Assembly: GCA_951812945.1 (NCBI GenBank)
Contig: CATOTB010000001.1
Span: 1 to 64,000 of the forward strand
Length of the DNA stretch: 64,000 nucleotides
Direction: 5' to 3'
Source of the DNA: Candidatus Dadabacteria bacterium
GTDB lineage: Bacteria; Desulfobacterota_D; UBA1144; Nemesobacterales; Nemesobacteraceae
The translations under genes and the position numbers were made by a program. This document shows, one piece after another, positions 45,757 to 55,509 of the stretch; positions within the stretch are counted from its first letter, which is position 1, and every line of letters starts with the position of its first letter. The notes beneath the pieces were generated by a model. The model did not search any database and was not told the DNA's origin. It saw only the letters and a list, made by a program, of their open reading frames with translations.

Positions 45757-48003
45757 ATGATTCGCAGAAAGCTAAAATCTCGGATAAAAGCACTTTTCGC
45801 CACGCTTGCCGCGGGAGCAATCTTGATTCTTATCACCAGCACAGGAGCCGATGCCCAAGAAGCGTTTGGCGTAAGCAGCGTTCTTCTTGAAAAAATCACG
45901 GTTACGGCGCGAAAACGGGAGGAGCCGATCCAGAACGTTCCGCTCTCGGTAACGCATTTCAGTTCCGAGCAGATTGACACCCTCAAGGTAAGAAACCTCG
46001 AAAGCCTTTCGGTAACGATGCCCAACGTCGCGCTTGACGATATCGGCACGGTGGGGGGAATCGCCAGCTTCTCAATTCGCGGACTCGGGATAAACAGTTC
46101 CATACCTTCTGTCGATCCGACCGTGGGAGTGTTTGTAGACGGCGTGTACGTGGGGGCCACAAACGGCACTTTGTTCGATACGTTCGATATTGAAAGCATC
46201 GAAGTGCTGAGAGGGCCCCAGGGAACACTTTTCGGTCGCAACGTGACCGGAGGCGCTGTGCTTGTGAATACCAAAAAACCCGGCGACACACTTGAGATGT
46301 CCGTTCGCACCTCGTTTGAAGGAGGCGGGGAGAGCTTGAATAGCTATTACATGGGTACCGTCGGAGGTCCGCTAAGCGATACCGTCAGCGCCAGGATAAC
46401 CGCGTACACAAACCAGGATAACGGCTGGTTCAAAAACCTCCACACCGGCAAAGCTTTCGGTGATCTTGACGTCCGGATGGTGCGTCCGGTGCTCGTCTGG
46501 GATCCCACAGATGATTTTAGCTTGGTACTCCGATACCAGTACGAAAGCGTCGACGGCGACGGCCCTGCGGCACAAAGCCACAGAAACGGGTCCGGGCTCG
46601 CAAACGCGGCGGCTCCCTTTGACCGCGACAGCCACGACTTCAGCATCAACGAGGAAGGTAAAAGAGAGAACGATACTCACTTTTTCACCGCCCAGGCAGA
46701 CTGGGATGTGGACTTCGGCGACGGTACGATAACCAACATCTTCGGCTGGCGCGATTCCGAAACCTTCTCCGCACTTGATCTCGACGCGACGCCGGCCGAC
46801 CTCATCTACGCTGAGGCATGGAGCAACTACAGCCAGCTAAGCAACGAGCTGCGCTACTCGGGCAAGTTTTTCGAAAAACTCCACGCAACCACAGGAGGCT
46901 ACTACTTTACAAACGAGATTAACTACCATGAGCACCGCTCCTTGGTTGCCGGTGCTATTTCTCCGCTCGGAGGCGGAAATTACGACGTTGAAACCTTGGG
47001 TTGGTTTCTGTCTTTGGATTACGACCTCACAAGCAAGCTGACGCTTACCGCGGGCGCGCGATACACGCGCGAGAAAAGAGAAGCCGAGATAGCCCAGATC
47101 AATATCATTCCGCAGCCCTGTAACATCGTGGAAGGCCCAGCCTGCGAGTTTGACTTTACAGACAAGGAAACCTGGCACAGCTGGTCACCCAAGCTAGGCG
47201 CCGCCTATTACATAAGCCCCGGAACCAACGTTTACGCACACTGGACCAGGGGATTCCGCTCGGGAGGCTACAATCTGCGCAACCTTATTCCCATCGATAT
47301 TCAGCCCCCGGGACCATATGACGAAGAGACGGTTGACAGCTTCGAGGCCGGATTCAAGATTTCAAAAGACCGCGGACGTCTCTACGGGGCAGTTTTCTAC
47401 AACTTGATCGACGACTTGCAAAGGGAAGTTAACTTTCCCGATGAAACACTATTCGGCATAGTCCAGCTGATCAAGAACACAGCCGACGTTGAGACCTATG
47501 GCTTTGAACTTGACGGATTGTTCGCCATCTCGCAGAACCTGCTTCTGACCGGTTCCGTGGGGTACGTAAATCCCGAGTACACCAAGGTGAAAGAAGACCT
47601 GAATCGGGATGGCACCTTGGATGAAAATGATCTAGCCCTCGAACTTCCCCGCGCCGCGAAGTGGACTTACAGCGTGGGACTCACCCACGACACGGGAACG
47701 ACCAGCTGGGGACGTCTGACCTCCCGCATAAACTACGCTTACCGAGATAAGTCATACTTCACCGATGACAACAGGGGGTATATAATGGAGCAGAACATCC
47801 TTGACGCCGGAATCGACATCGTCCCGGTAAACGGGCGTTTCTCTATAGGTCTCTACGCCAAGAACATCCTTGACGAAGTCAAGCATGGAGGCGACAGCCA
47901 GCTACCTCCAGACTTACTGGGTGTGCCCCTGGGCGGCACATTCTCACCGCTTGCCAAAGGCAGAATTCTCGGAGTGCAGCTGACCTACAGGCACGGGAGT
48001 TAA
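45757..48003 (+). CDS. TonB-dependent outer-membrane receptor
   Basis: This 748-residue protein has a signal peptide ending near ADAQ, a TonB-box-like segment (EKITVTARKREEPIQNVPLS), a plug domain (DIESIEVLRGPQGTLFGRN) and a beta-barrel ending in the aromatic/charged strand RILGVQLTYRHGS. The plug text is of the class common in receptors for complex carbohydrates or unknown ligands. No transporter is adjacent, so ligand is unknown. It follows its own promoter. Confidence 0.93.
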   Translation: MIRRKLKSRIKALFATLAAGAILILITSTGADAQEAFGVSSVLLEKITVTARKREEPIQNVPLSVTHFSSEQIDTLKVRNLESLSVTMPNVALDDIGTVGGIASFSIRGLGINSSIPSVDPTVGVFVDGVYVGATNGTLFDTFDIESIEVLRGPQGTLFGRNVTGGAVLVNTKKPGDTLEMSVRTSFEGGGESLNSYYMGTVGGPLSDTVSARITAYTNQDNGWFKNLHTGKAFGDLDVRMVRPVLVWDPTDDFSLVLRYQYESVDGDGPAAQSHRNGSGLANAAAPFDRDSHDFSINEEGKRENDTHFFTAQADWDVDFGDGTITNIFGWRDSETFSALDLDATPADLIYAEAWSNYSQLSNELRYSGKFFEKLHATTGGYYFTNEINYHEHRSLVAGAISPLGGGNYDVETLGWFLSLDYDLTSKLTLTAGARYTREKREAEIAQINIIPQPCNIVEGPACEFDFTDKETWHSWSPKLGAAYYISPGTNVYAHWTRGFRSGGYNLRNLIPIDIQPPGPYDEETVDSFEAGFKISKDRGRLYGAVFYNLIDDLQREVNFPDETLFGIVQLIKNTADVETYGFELDGLFAISQNLLLTGSVGYVNPEYTKVKEDLNRDGTLDENDLALELPRAAKWTYSVGLTHDTGTTSWGRLTSRINYAYRDKSYFTDDNRGYIMEQNILDAGIDIVPVNGRFSIGLYAKNILDEVKHGGDSQLPPDLLGVPLGGTFSPLAKGRILGVQLTYRHGS

Positions 48004-48046
48004 CGGACCGGCAGCTTCGGGGAAACTTCTTAAACCGAAATTCCGT

Positions 48047-48082
48047 CTCCGCCCGCAAGTGGCTTCTCATTTGCGGACGGAG
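48047..48082 (+). terminator. Hairpin after the TonB receptor
   Basis: CTCCG and CCGCAA pair with TTGCGG and CGGAG around a 12-base loop, with one mismatch between the arms. No T-run follows, so it is either a Rho-linked or non-terminating hairpin. Confidence 0.4.
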
Positions 48083-48158
48083 TTCTCCATCTACGATACC
48101 CGCATCTTCATGCTCTGCCCCAAGACCCGAATTCTCATATATGATTATCCTCGGGATG

Positions 48159-48188
48159 TTGTAATAAAAACCCCGGTTGCTATATAAT
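48159..48188 (+). promoter_or_regulatory. Promoter of argB-argD-argF
   Basis: TTGTAA (48159-48164) and TATAAT (48183-48188) are 18 bases apart, 27 bases before the argB start. The ribosome site AGGAG follows at 48204-48208. Confidence 0.55.
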
Positions 48189-48214
48189 GTTTCTTTCGCA
48201 GAAAGGAGTTTTTC

Positions 48215-49096
48215 ATGGATAACTCGGCAAAAAAGGCGGAGATACTGGTTGAAGCCCTTCCGTACATAGAGGCATTTCACGGCAAAACCGTAGTGGTCAA
48301 ATACGGGGGGAGCGTCGCCAATGAAGATCTCGCGAATTTCGTGCGTGACCTGATACTCATGAAGTACGTCGGGATAAAACCGGTGGTAGTGCACGGGGGC
48401 GGCCCTCAGATCCAGGAGCATCTCAACAAACTAGGAATAAAATCCGACTTCGTCGCTGGGCTTCGAGTTACCGACGAGCGGGTAATGGAAGTGGTTGAGA
48501 TGGTGCTTGTCGGAAAGATAAACCAGCAGATCGTAACGTCGATAAATAAACACCAGATGGAAACCGTAGGACTTTCGGGAAAGGAAGGAAAGCTCATAAA
48601 GGCGAAAAAATTTGACCTGCAGAAATTCGCCGCCGAGCACAAATTAGACATTCCCAAGGACTCGGACCTCGGGTACGTCGGGGAAGTCCAGGAAATAAAC
48701 CCCGAGATAATCAAGGTTCTTGAGAGCAAAGACGTCATTCCGATAATAGCTCCCATAGGCGCAGGGGAGGACGGAACCACCTACAACATAAACGCGGACC
48801 ATGCGGCGGGGAAAATAGCGGGAGCGCTTCGTGCCGCAAAGCTCATACTGCTGACCAACGTCGACGGTATCCTTGATAAAAAAGGGAATCTCATATCCTC
48901 AGTAACAAAAAGACAGGCCAAAAAATTTATCAGGAACGGAACGATAAACAGCGGAATGATTCCCAAGGTGATGTGCGCGCTTGAAGCTCTGGAAGAAGGG
49001 GTAGAGAAGGTTCATATAATAAACGGGACTGTAAAAAGGGCCCTCATACTCGAGCTTCTTACCGATTCCGGAATAGGAACGGAGATAACCCTTTGA
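48215..49096 (+). CDS. argB: Acetylglutamate kinase
   Basis: This 293-residue kinase phosphorylates N-acetylglutamate in arginine synthesis. The nucleotide and substrate motifs are present: VVKYGGSVA, VHGGGPQIQEHL and the NADHAAGKIAGAL region. A C-terminal GTINSGMIPKVMCALEA matches arginine-sensitive enzymes. It is followed by argD in an overlapping frame. Confidence 0.95.
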   Translation: MDNSAKKAEILVEALPYIEAFHGKTVVVKYGGSVANEDLANFVRDLILMKYVGIKPVVVHGGGPQIQEHLNKLGIKSDFVAGLRVTDERVMEVVEMVLVGKINQQIVTSINKHQMETVGLSGKEGKLIKAKKFDLQKFAAEHKLDIPKDSDLGYVGEVQEINPEIIKVLESKDVIPIIAPIGAGEDGTTYNINADHAAGKIAGALRAAKLILLTNVDGILDKKGNLISSVTKRQAKKFIRNGTINSGMIPKVMCALEALEEGVEKVHIINGTVKRALILELLTDSGIGTEITL

Positions 49097-50301
49097 GGCC
49101 AAGGAAAATGGAAGACCCGAAGGGAAAATACCTGATGGAAACCTACAGCCGCCTTCCCATAACGATGCGGAAGGGAAGCGGTTCATGGCTCTGGGACACA
49201 GAAGGGAAGAAATATCTTGACTACACAACCGGTATAGCCGTCAACAACCTCGGGCACTGTCACCCGAAGATCACAGACGCCATAACATCCCAGGCCGCCA
49301 CCCTAGTTCACACCTCGAACCTCTTTAACATAGAAAACCAGAGCGCGCTCGGAGAGATGCTCATATCAAACTCCTTTGCGGACAGGGTGTTTTTCTGCAA
49401 CAGCGGAACCGAGGCCGTCGAAGGCTCGATAAAGCTCGCCAGAAAATGGGGAGCGCAAAACGGCGGAAGACACGCAATCATCTCAACCGAAGGAGCGTTT
49501 CACGGAAGGACCCTCGGGGCGCTAAGCGCCACGGGATCGGAAAAATACAGGGAGGGATTCTCTCCTTTTCTCGAAGGATTTCACTTCGCTCCCTACGCGG
49601 ATTCTGACGCGATCGCACGACTGGTCGCCAAAATCAGCCCCTGCGCAGTTATTCTGGAACCGGTGCAGGGAGAAAACGGAGTCATCGTTCCGCCTCCGGG
49701 ATACTTAAGGCAGGTAAGTGAGATCTGCGGGGAGAACAACATGCTGCTCATACTCGATGAAATCCAGGTCGGGATGGGAAGGATGGGAAAGCTATTCGCC
49801 TACGAGCACGAGGATATAAAGCCCGACATAGTGGCCCTCGCAAAAGCTCTTGGAGGCGGTGTTCCGTGCGGCGCGGTTCTCGCTACTGAGGACGTGGCAA
49901 AGCACTTTACCCCCGGGGCTCACGGAAGCACTTTCGGCGGAAACCCCCTGGCCGCTGGGGCGGCCTGCGCCGCGGTTGAAACGATACTTGAAGAAAACCT
50001 GGCCGAGGAAGCAGGCAGGCTTGGGGACTATTTTCTCGGCAAACTTGGGGAACTACGGAAAAAATATCCCGAGCACATAAAGGAGGTAAGGGGAAAGGGG
50101 CTTATAATCGGGGTTGAGTTCTCAGACAGGGCCTTCGCGCGGAACTGTTTTTCGGTTTCAGTTAAAAATGGGCTTCTGGTTATACTTACGGTTGAACGCG
50201 TGTTTCGGATTCTTCCTCCGCTTAATACGAACGAAGAGGAGATTGATTTTGCCGTCGCAACGATAACGAAATCCATCGAGGAGGTGATTTCAAGTGGGTA
50301 G
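49093..50301 (+). CDS. argD: Acetylornithine aminotransferase
   Basis: This 402-residue PLP enzyme converts N-acetylglutamate semialdehyde to acetylornithine. It has GTEAVEGSIKLARKW, LDEIQVGMGRMGK (PLP Asp) and the Schiff-base lysine in ALAKALGGGVPCGAV. A TTG at 49093 has GGAGA 7 bases upstream and overlaps the argB stop; an ATG at 49108 is the alternative. Ends by overlapping argF. Confidence 0.94.
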   Translation: MRPRKMEDPKGKYLMETYSRLPITMRKGSGSWLWDTEGKKYLDYTTGIAVNNLGHCHPKITDAITSQAATLVHTSNLFNIENQSALGEMLISNSFADRVFFCNSGTEAVEGSIKLARKWGAQNGGRHAIISTEGAFHGRTLGALSATGSEKYREGFSPFLEGFHFAPYADSDAIARLVAKISPCAVILEPVQGENGVIVPPPGYLRQVSEICGENNMLLILDEIQVGMGRMGKLFAYEHEDIKPDIVALAKALGGGVPCGAVLATEDVAKHFTPGAHGSTFGGNPLAAGAACAAVETILEENLAEEAGRLGDYFLGKLGELRKKYPEHIKEVRGKGLIIGVEFSDRAFARNCFSVSVKNGLLVILTVERVFRILPPLNTNEEEIDFAVATITKSIEEVISSG

Positions 50302-51199
50302 GAACCTTCTTGCCGTCTCAGACCTTGAAAAAAACGAGGTCAGGGAAATGATCCGCCGCGCGGGCAAACTCAAGGAACTTAAAAAACAGGGCGAAAGCCC
50401 AAAAAACCTTGAAGGGATGTCGGTAGGTCTTCTTTTTGAAAAACAGTCGACCAGAACAAGGCTTTCCTTTGAAGCCGGCCTTTTTGACCTAGGCGCCCGG
50501 GCAATTTACATGAATCCGGCGGATACGCAGCTCGGGCGGGGTGAGACCATAGCCGACACGGCGAAGATACTCTCCTCCTACCTCGACGGGATAATAGTAA
50601 GAACCTACGGGCAGGAGAAAGTCCTGGAACTCGCTGAGAACTCAGCAGTTCCCGTGATAAACGCCCTTACGGATCTTGAGCATCCCACTCAGATAATTTC
50701 CGATCTTTTCTCGATCTCGGAGCAGGGAGTGGACCTGGAGAAGTTCAAGCTTGCCTTTCTCGGCGACGGAAACAATATCGCCAATTCCTTCGTGGCCGCC
50801 TCTGCGATAATGGGATTTGACCTCTCGGTTGCGGTTCCCCCGGGATATGAACCCAACCCGACAATTATGGGCGAGGCCACGGAACACGGAAACTCCAAAA
50901 TCGAAGTTATTCACGACCCCGCCTCCGCGGTAAGAGATGCCGACGTGATCTATACCGACGTCTGGGTAAGCATGGGGGAAGAAAGAAAGGGAACCAAGGT
51001 TTTCAGGCCTTTTCAGGTAAACAAGGAGCTTCTCTCCTTCTGCCACAAAGATCCATTGATAATGCACTGTCTTCCGGCACACAGGGGAGAAGAAATAACC
51101 GCGGAAGTCATGGACAGTCCACGCTGCGTCGCCTTCACGCAAGCCGAGAACAAGCTTCACGCGGGAAAGGCCATACTTGAATTCTGTCTTCAGGATTAG
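50294..51199 (+). CDS. argF: Ornithine carbamoyltransferase
   Basis: This 301-residue enzyme makes citrulline from ornithine and carbamoyl phosphate. The carbamoyl-phosphate loop is KQSTRTRLSFEAG; the ornithine motif HCLPAHRGEEI is intact. A GTG start with GAGGAGGTG 7 bases upstream overlaps the argD stop by 8 bases. It completes the arg operon; genes for argG and argH are not in this window. Confidence 0.95.
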   Translation: MGRNLLAVSDLEKNEVREMIRRAGKLKELKKQGESPKNLEGMSVGLLFEKQSTRTRLSFEAGLFDLGARAIYMNPADTQLGRGETIADTAKILSSYLDGIIVRTYGQEKVLELAENSAVPVINALTDLEHPTQIISDLFSISEQGVDLEKFKLAFLGDGNNIANSFVAASAIMGFDLSVAVPPGYEPNPTIMGEATEHGNSKIEVIHDPASAVRDADVIYTDVWVSMGEERKGTKVFRPFQVNKELLSFCHKDPLIMHCLPAHRGEEITAEVMDSPRCVAFTQAENKLHAGKAILEFCLQD

Positions 51200-51269
51200 C
51201 CGATACGGATCAGCCACCAAGCTCAGCAGGGAAATCCGCATGCCATGATCAAATTTGGTGCTTAACCAA

Positions 51270-53108
51270 CTAGCGCAAAAACTCCTTTATGTTCCGCGCA
51301 GCCCGTTTCGTCATGCCCTTAACAGAGGCAAGTTCTTCGGCGGTGGCCCCCTTTATCTTATCCACGCTCCCGAAGTGGTTAAGAAGCAGAAATTTTCTTT
51401 TTTTCCCTATGCCCGGAACGCCGTCCATCTGCGAAGCCAAGGTTTTGTCCTTCCTTAGTCCCCTGTGATAGGTAATTGCAAAGCGGTGAGCCTCGTCCCT
51501 TACCCTCATCAAGAAATAAATGCCCTTTTTGTTGGAAGAGAAATCGCAAGGCTCGCCCTTTCCGTGCACGTAAATCCTGTCGACCCCGGATCGACCTTCA
51601 GTTTTCGCTATAGAGGCAAGATCGACTTCATCCTGCACTCCGCAGTCCCGAAGTGCCGCATAAGCGGCATTTAACTGCCCCTTACCTCCGTCTATGAGTA
51701 TCAGGTCCGGAAGGTCCCAGTTATCCTCCGCCGCCCTAAGAGCCCTTCTGTAAACTACCTCGTACATCGATCGGAAGTCATCCTGCCCCTTGGTGGCCGT
51801 GATCCTGTATTTTCTGTACCTGTCCCTCTCCGATCTCGCGTTTCGAAACCTTACAAGCGACGCGACCGTCTGGCTCCCCTGAATATTCGATATGTCAAAA
51901 CACTCTATGGTATAGGGAATCCGTTTTATCCCGGTTGACTTTCTTATGCTTCGAAGAAGCGTGCCCTGCCTAGCTTTTTCTTCGGCCTTTCTCGAAAAAC
52001 TCTCCCGCGCGTTTTTCATGGCGAAGCGTAAAAGCTCACTTTTGGGTCCCCTGCTGGGAACTTCAACGTAAACCCGCTTTCCTCTTTTCTCGCTGAGCCA
52101 CTCCGAGTACCCCTCGCGGTCCCTTATGGAAAGAGGCAGCAGGATTCTCTTAGGAACATAGTGATCCGAGAAATAAAACCTGCCTAGAAATTCCCTCACA
52201 CACTCTGTCTCGTCGCCATGGCAACTCCTCACGGAGAAATCAAGCTTATCGACCACGGAACCTCCTCTCGAGAGCAAAACCGTAAACTCGTACTGCTCCG
52301 ACTCCCGGTAAAAACCCACTATGTCTACATCCTCAAACTTCGAGGAGGTGACCTTTTCAATCTCGGCGTTTTCTCTCAGACTAACAAGCTGATCGCGGTA
52401 GTAGGCCGCGTTCTCGTACCTCCCCTCCTCCGAGGCCTTCTCCATCATCTCCCTGATCATCCTCACGAGTTTTTTTCTCTCCCCCCGCAGAAACGATGTT
52501 GCCTGACGCACCAGCTCTCCGTAGTCCTCCTCCGAAATCTTGCCCGCGCACGGTCCCGAGCAAAGCTTCATGAAATAGTTAAGACAGGGACGGGCCCTGT
52601 GTCTTTCGAACTTGCCCTGGGTGCAGTCCCTCAGGGGAAAAAGTCTGTGGACGAGATTTACCGTGCTTTTGAGAAACTTCCCCGAGGAGAACGGACCGAA
52701 GTAAAGCGCCTCGTCATCCCGCACTTTCCTGGTGCGCGAAAGCCTGGGGAACTTCTCCGCAACGGAGAGGCGGAGAGATGAGAAGGTCTTGTCGTCCTTA
52801 AGCCGTATGTTGTACTTCGGCTTGTGGCGCTTTATAAGGGAATTCTCGATGAAAAGGGCTTCGCTCTCTCCCTCGGTAATCACATAGTCGATCGAGTCGA
52901 CCTCCCTTACCAGATAGGGAATCTGTCCTCTATCCCTTCCACCCTGGAAATAGGACATTACGCGGGAACGAAGGTTCTTGGCCTTGCCTATGTAAACAGG
53001 GGTGCCGCCCGCCCCTTTCATTATGTAAACCCCAGTTGTGGAGGGAAAAGATTCGGAAAGCTCAAGAATTTTTTCGCGCATAGGATACAAAAAACCAGAA
53101 GCCGCCAT
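51270..53108 (-). CDS. uvrC: Excinuclease ABC subunit C
   Basis: This 612-residue nuclease makes both incisions in nucleotide excision repair. It has the N-terminal GIY-YIG domain (TTGVYIMKG, TPVYIGKAKNLRSRV), a UvrB-binding UVR segment (MREMMEKASEEGRYENAAYY), the RNase H-like domain (ECFDISNIQGS, LILIDGGKGQLN) and a C-terminal helix-hairpin-helix (VPGIGKKRKFLLLNHFGSVD). The ATG at 53108 has AAGGA upstream; a second in-frame ATG is at 53081. Confidence 0.95.
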   Translation of the reverse strand: MAASGFLYPMREKILELSESFPSTTGVYIMKGAGGTPVYIGKAKNLRSRVMSYFQGGRDRGQIPYLVREVDSIDYVITEGESEALFIENSLIKRHKPKYNIRLKDDKTFSSLRLSVAEKFPRLSRTRKVRDDEALYFGPFSSGKFLKSTVNLVHRLFPLRDCTQGKFERHRARPCLNYFMKLCSGPCAGKISEEDYGELVRQATSFLRGERKKLVRMIREMMEKASEEGRYENAAYYRDQLVSLRENAEIEKVTSSKFEDVDIVGFYRESEQYEFTVLLSRGGSVVDKLDFSVRSCHGDETECVREFLGRFYFSDHYVPKRILLPLSIRDREGYSEWLSEKRGKRVYVEVPSRGPKSELLRFAMKNARESFSRKAEEKARQGTLLRSIRKSTGIKRIPYTIECFDISNIQGSQTVASLVRFRNARSERDRYRKYRITATKGQDDFRSMYEVVYRRALRAAEDNWDLPDLILIDGGKGQLNAAYAALRDCGVQDEVDLASIAKTEGRSGVDRIYVHGKGEPCDFSSNKKGIYFLMRVRDEAHRFAITYHRGLRKDKTLASQMDGVPGIGKKRKFLLLNHFGSVDKIKGATAEELASVKGMTKRAARNIKEFLR

Positions 53109-53141
53109 ATGTCAAGGTCCTTATCGCTGGTCTTCTAATTC

Positions 53142-53305
53142 CTAAATTAAACAATTTATTTGAGGCCTGTTGTTACCGCTGACATTAAAATAAGAGCTGA
53201 CCCTGCTTCTCAAATTCTTGGCTTTTCCTATATAAACAGGTCTGCCGGATGCATTTTTCATCAGGTATCCGCCGGTTCTCTTTCGGAATGTCCTTAAATA
53301 GCAAT
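53142..53305 (-). pseudogene. Dead partial copy of the UvrC GIY-YIG domain
   Basis: The minus-strand frame reads RTGGYLMKNASGRPVYIGKA, then KNLRSRVSSYFNVSGNN, a diverged match to the start of uvrC (TTGVYIMKG..., VYIGKAKNLRSRV). It lies 34 bases upstream of the uvrC start on the same strand. It has no ATG before the GIY part and stops after about 50 codons. Confidence 0.8.
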
Positions 53306-53451
53306 CCTTTCAATTCAATCATCTAAACATATTTTAAATGATTGAAAATACTTTTCAGATTACAAAGCTATAAAAACAATACTAAGCCAGCGTGAAAACT
53401 ATTGGAGATATGCACTGAAAGGAACTTAGGCGGGACAGCCTTTTAATAATT

Positions 53452-54891
53452 TCAAGACAGCTGCTGGAATGTTTTATTTGTTTTTTTCAGTTCGATTAAA
53501 ACCACTGAAACCGTAACCAGCGTATTGACGGCAAGCAGTATCAAATCCGTGCGTAAACCCATTATCATATTCGGTACGAGTCCAAAAAGCGTCATTAAAA
53601 ACACAACTAGGCTGACAGCTGTAACAACTGGGATTAAGGTGCCGAAGTTTCTTCTTTTGCACAGAATTGAGGTGAGAACCATAGGTGCCATGAGAGCAGT
53701 ACCCATGAATCCCGACACAGCAAGAGATATAATTCCCTGAGAACTCTTCATAGCAACAACGAAAGAAGCTACGCAAAATACCAGTATAACTAGTTTCACA
53801 AAAACAATAGGAGATACTTTTAACTTTCTGCTAAACCTGCCAAGAGCATTGTTAATTTCAGATCCAAGAGCAAAAAACTGGGAGTCAGATGTGGACATAG
53901 CTGCCGCCAGAATGCCTATCAAGGCAACGGCACCCACAACAGGATTTTGTTCAAGTATAAGTTTACCAATGAACTCCGGACCCGTGTTAGCCGGTATTGC
54001 GACTGCACCGTATAAACCAATTATAAGCCCTGCTATCAGAAGCAGGAAGGTGAAAGACGCGTGCAAAACCGGAATTTTGCGTCTCTCGTTCAAACCCTTC
54101 AGAATGCTGAGCCTCGAAGTCAACTGAGGTTGGGACACAGGTAGCAACACAATTGATATAAATCCCGCAATAAGCCACTGAACCGATAACAACCCCTTGG
54201 GACCGGGAGTAGATAACAGTTCAGGTTTCTCCGCCGCTACGGCCTGAACTAACTTTCCAAGCCCTCCAAAGTTTTCCAAAACAATGAATGCCATTATCCA
54301 TATAACGGTGAACAGCACAATTCCCTGAAGTGAATCACAGTACATAATACCCCTGAGTCCTCCTATGGAAGAGTACAGATACATAAGAAACAGTATAGTG
54401 ACAGCCCAACCCCACTGGGGAACTTCATAGGGAACAATGTGGGCTAGAATGCCCGACGCTCCTTTTATTTGAATTGCTATGTAGGGAACGAGAAATATGA
54501 CAAGGCCCAGAACATACACGAAAACTCCGGGGGAACTAAAAGTTTCACGTATCAGATCCGATATGCTCCGAAAATCCGTTGAAGAGATCCTTTTCCTTAA
54601 TTTGAGTGAGAGCCAAAGCGTGAAAACAGCTAAGACCATATCGGTAACGCCAAGGAATATCCACGTTCCCACGCCGTGTACACGGAAGAAATTGGGCATC
54701 CCTATCAATATGAATGTACTGTAGAGGGTAGCAAAAAAGGTTAAGAAGCCAATTATAGTTCCAAGGCTGCCGCCCGCAAGAAGGAATTCGTACTCATCCC
54801 CTTTGTTTTTCCTGTTTCCTATGACAGCGAGGGTTATTAGCACTGCAAGATATACTAGTGCAACTACAACAAATGCCATTCCCCTGTTCAT
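53452..54891 (-). CDS. Sodium:solute symporter (SSS family)
   Basis: This 479-residue protein has about thirteen spans. The signature is seen in GDEYEFLLAGGSLGTIIGFL, YLYSSIGGLRGIMYCDSLQG and ILAAAMSTSDSQFFALGSEI. It would bring in a solute (pantothenate, proline or short organic acid type) with sodium. It follows a small membrane partner by 29 bases, the usual two-gene order of this subgroup. Confidence 0.9.
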   Translation of the reverse strand: MNRGMAFVVVALVYLAVLITLAVIGNRKNKGDEYEFLLAGGSLGTIIGFLTFFATLYSTFILIGMPNFFRVHGVGTWIFLGVTDMVLAVFTLWLSLKLRKRISSTDFRSISDLIRETFSSPGVFVYVLGLVIFLVPYIAIQIKGASGILAHIVPYEVPQWGWAVTILFLMYLYSSIGGLRGIMYCDSLQGIVLFTVIWIMAFIVLENFGGLGKLVQAVAAEKPELLSTPGPKGLLSVQWLIAGFISIVLLPVSQPQLTSRLSILKGLNERRKIPVLHASFTFLLLIAGLIIGLYGAVAIPANTGPEFIGKLILEQNPVVGAVALIGILAAAMSTSDSQFFALGSEINNALGRFSRKLKVSPIVFVKLVILVFCVASFVVAMKSSQGIISLAVSGFMGTALMAPMVLTSILCKRRNFGTLIPVVTAVSLVVFLMTLFGLVPNMIMGLRTDLILLAVNTLVTVSVVLIELKKTNKTFQQLS

Positions 54892-54920
54892 GTCTATTTC
54901 TTCCTCATTATATAAGCAGA

Positions 54921-55127
54921 CTACCTTTGGCCACTAGATGTCAGCATTGCCAAAACAAGTAGCACATATATGGAGAGTGATATTCCCAACCCAGCCCATA
55001 GAGTCCTGGGAAGTCCTAGAAAATATGGCTCCGTCACTCCATAAGGGATTACAAGAGGAGTGAAAGACAACACTGCCAGGATAGATACCGCCACCGCAAA
55101 TAATATCCATCGACTCTTATTATTCAT
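54921..55127 (-). CDS. Small two-span partner of the symporter
   Basis: This 68-residue protein has two hydrophobic segments (WILFAVAVSILAVLSFTPLV and ISLSIYVLLVLAML). Small DUF3311/DUF997-type proteins of this shape precede many SSS transporters. The ATG at 55127 is the start chosen. Confidence 0.7.
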   Translation of the reverse strand: MNNKSRWILFAVAVSILAVLSFTPLVIPYGVTEPYFLGLPRTLWAGLGISLSIYVLLVLAMLTSSGQR

Positions 55128-55509
55128 ATCTAAAACACAACTGCCTATTAAAGTTAAGGTCTCTGAAGAAGCTAACCTACTAAATCTACAGGAAAGTGTC
55201 AAACCGCATATTCCAAAACAAATGAACGACGATTCCGAAGGAAAGTGAACACCCGAACCTCTTTTTTCTTCCTCAAAACAGACTTTAACACGTCTGGAAT
55301 TTCTCTGTCAAACGATGAGTAGAAAATCCGTTTTTTCGCTTGAAAATCACCCCCGTTTTTCCTCAGATCCGGTCTCCCGTAGCAGGCTTAAGTCTGAATG
55401 ACCCGGATTTTACTGTCCCCGCAGGCCTGGGCCCTGAAGAAATTTTCAGACACAGAAACCACAACCCGAGCCCCAGTCGAAATACAGGAGAAGGCAAGAC
55501 CCCCATCCC
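55128..55509. other. Intergenic region, nothing recognised
   Basis: The 382 bases between the small symporter partner and the MFS gene hold no supported gene. Promoter-like AT-rich stretches occur near 55140-55200, without a clear pair of boxes. Confidence 0.4.
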
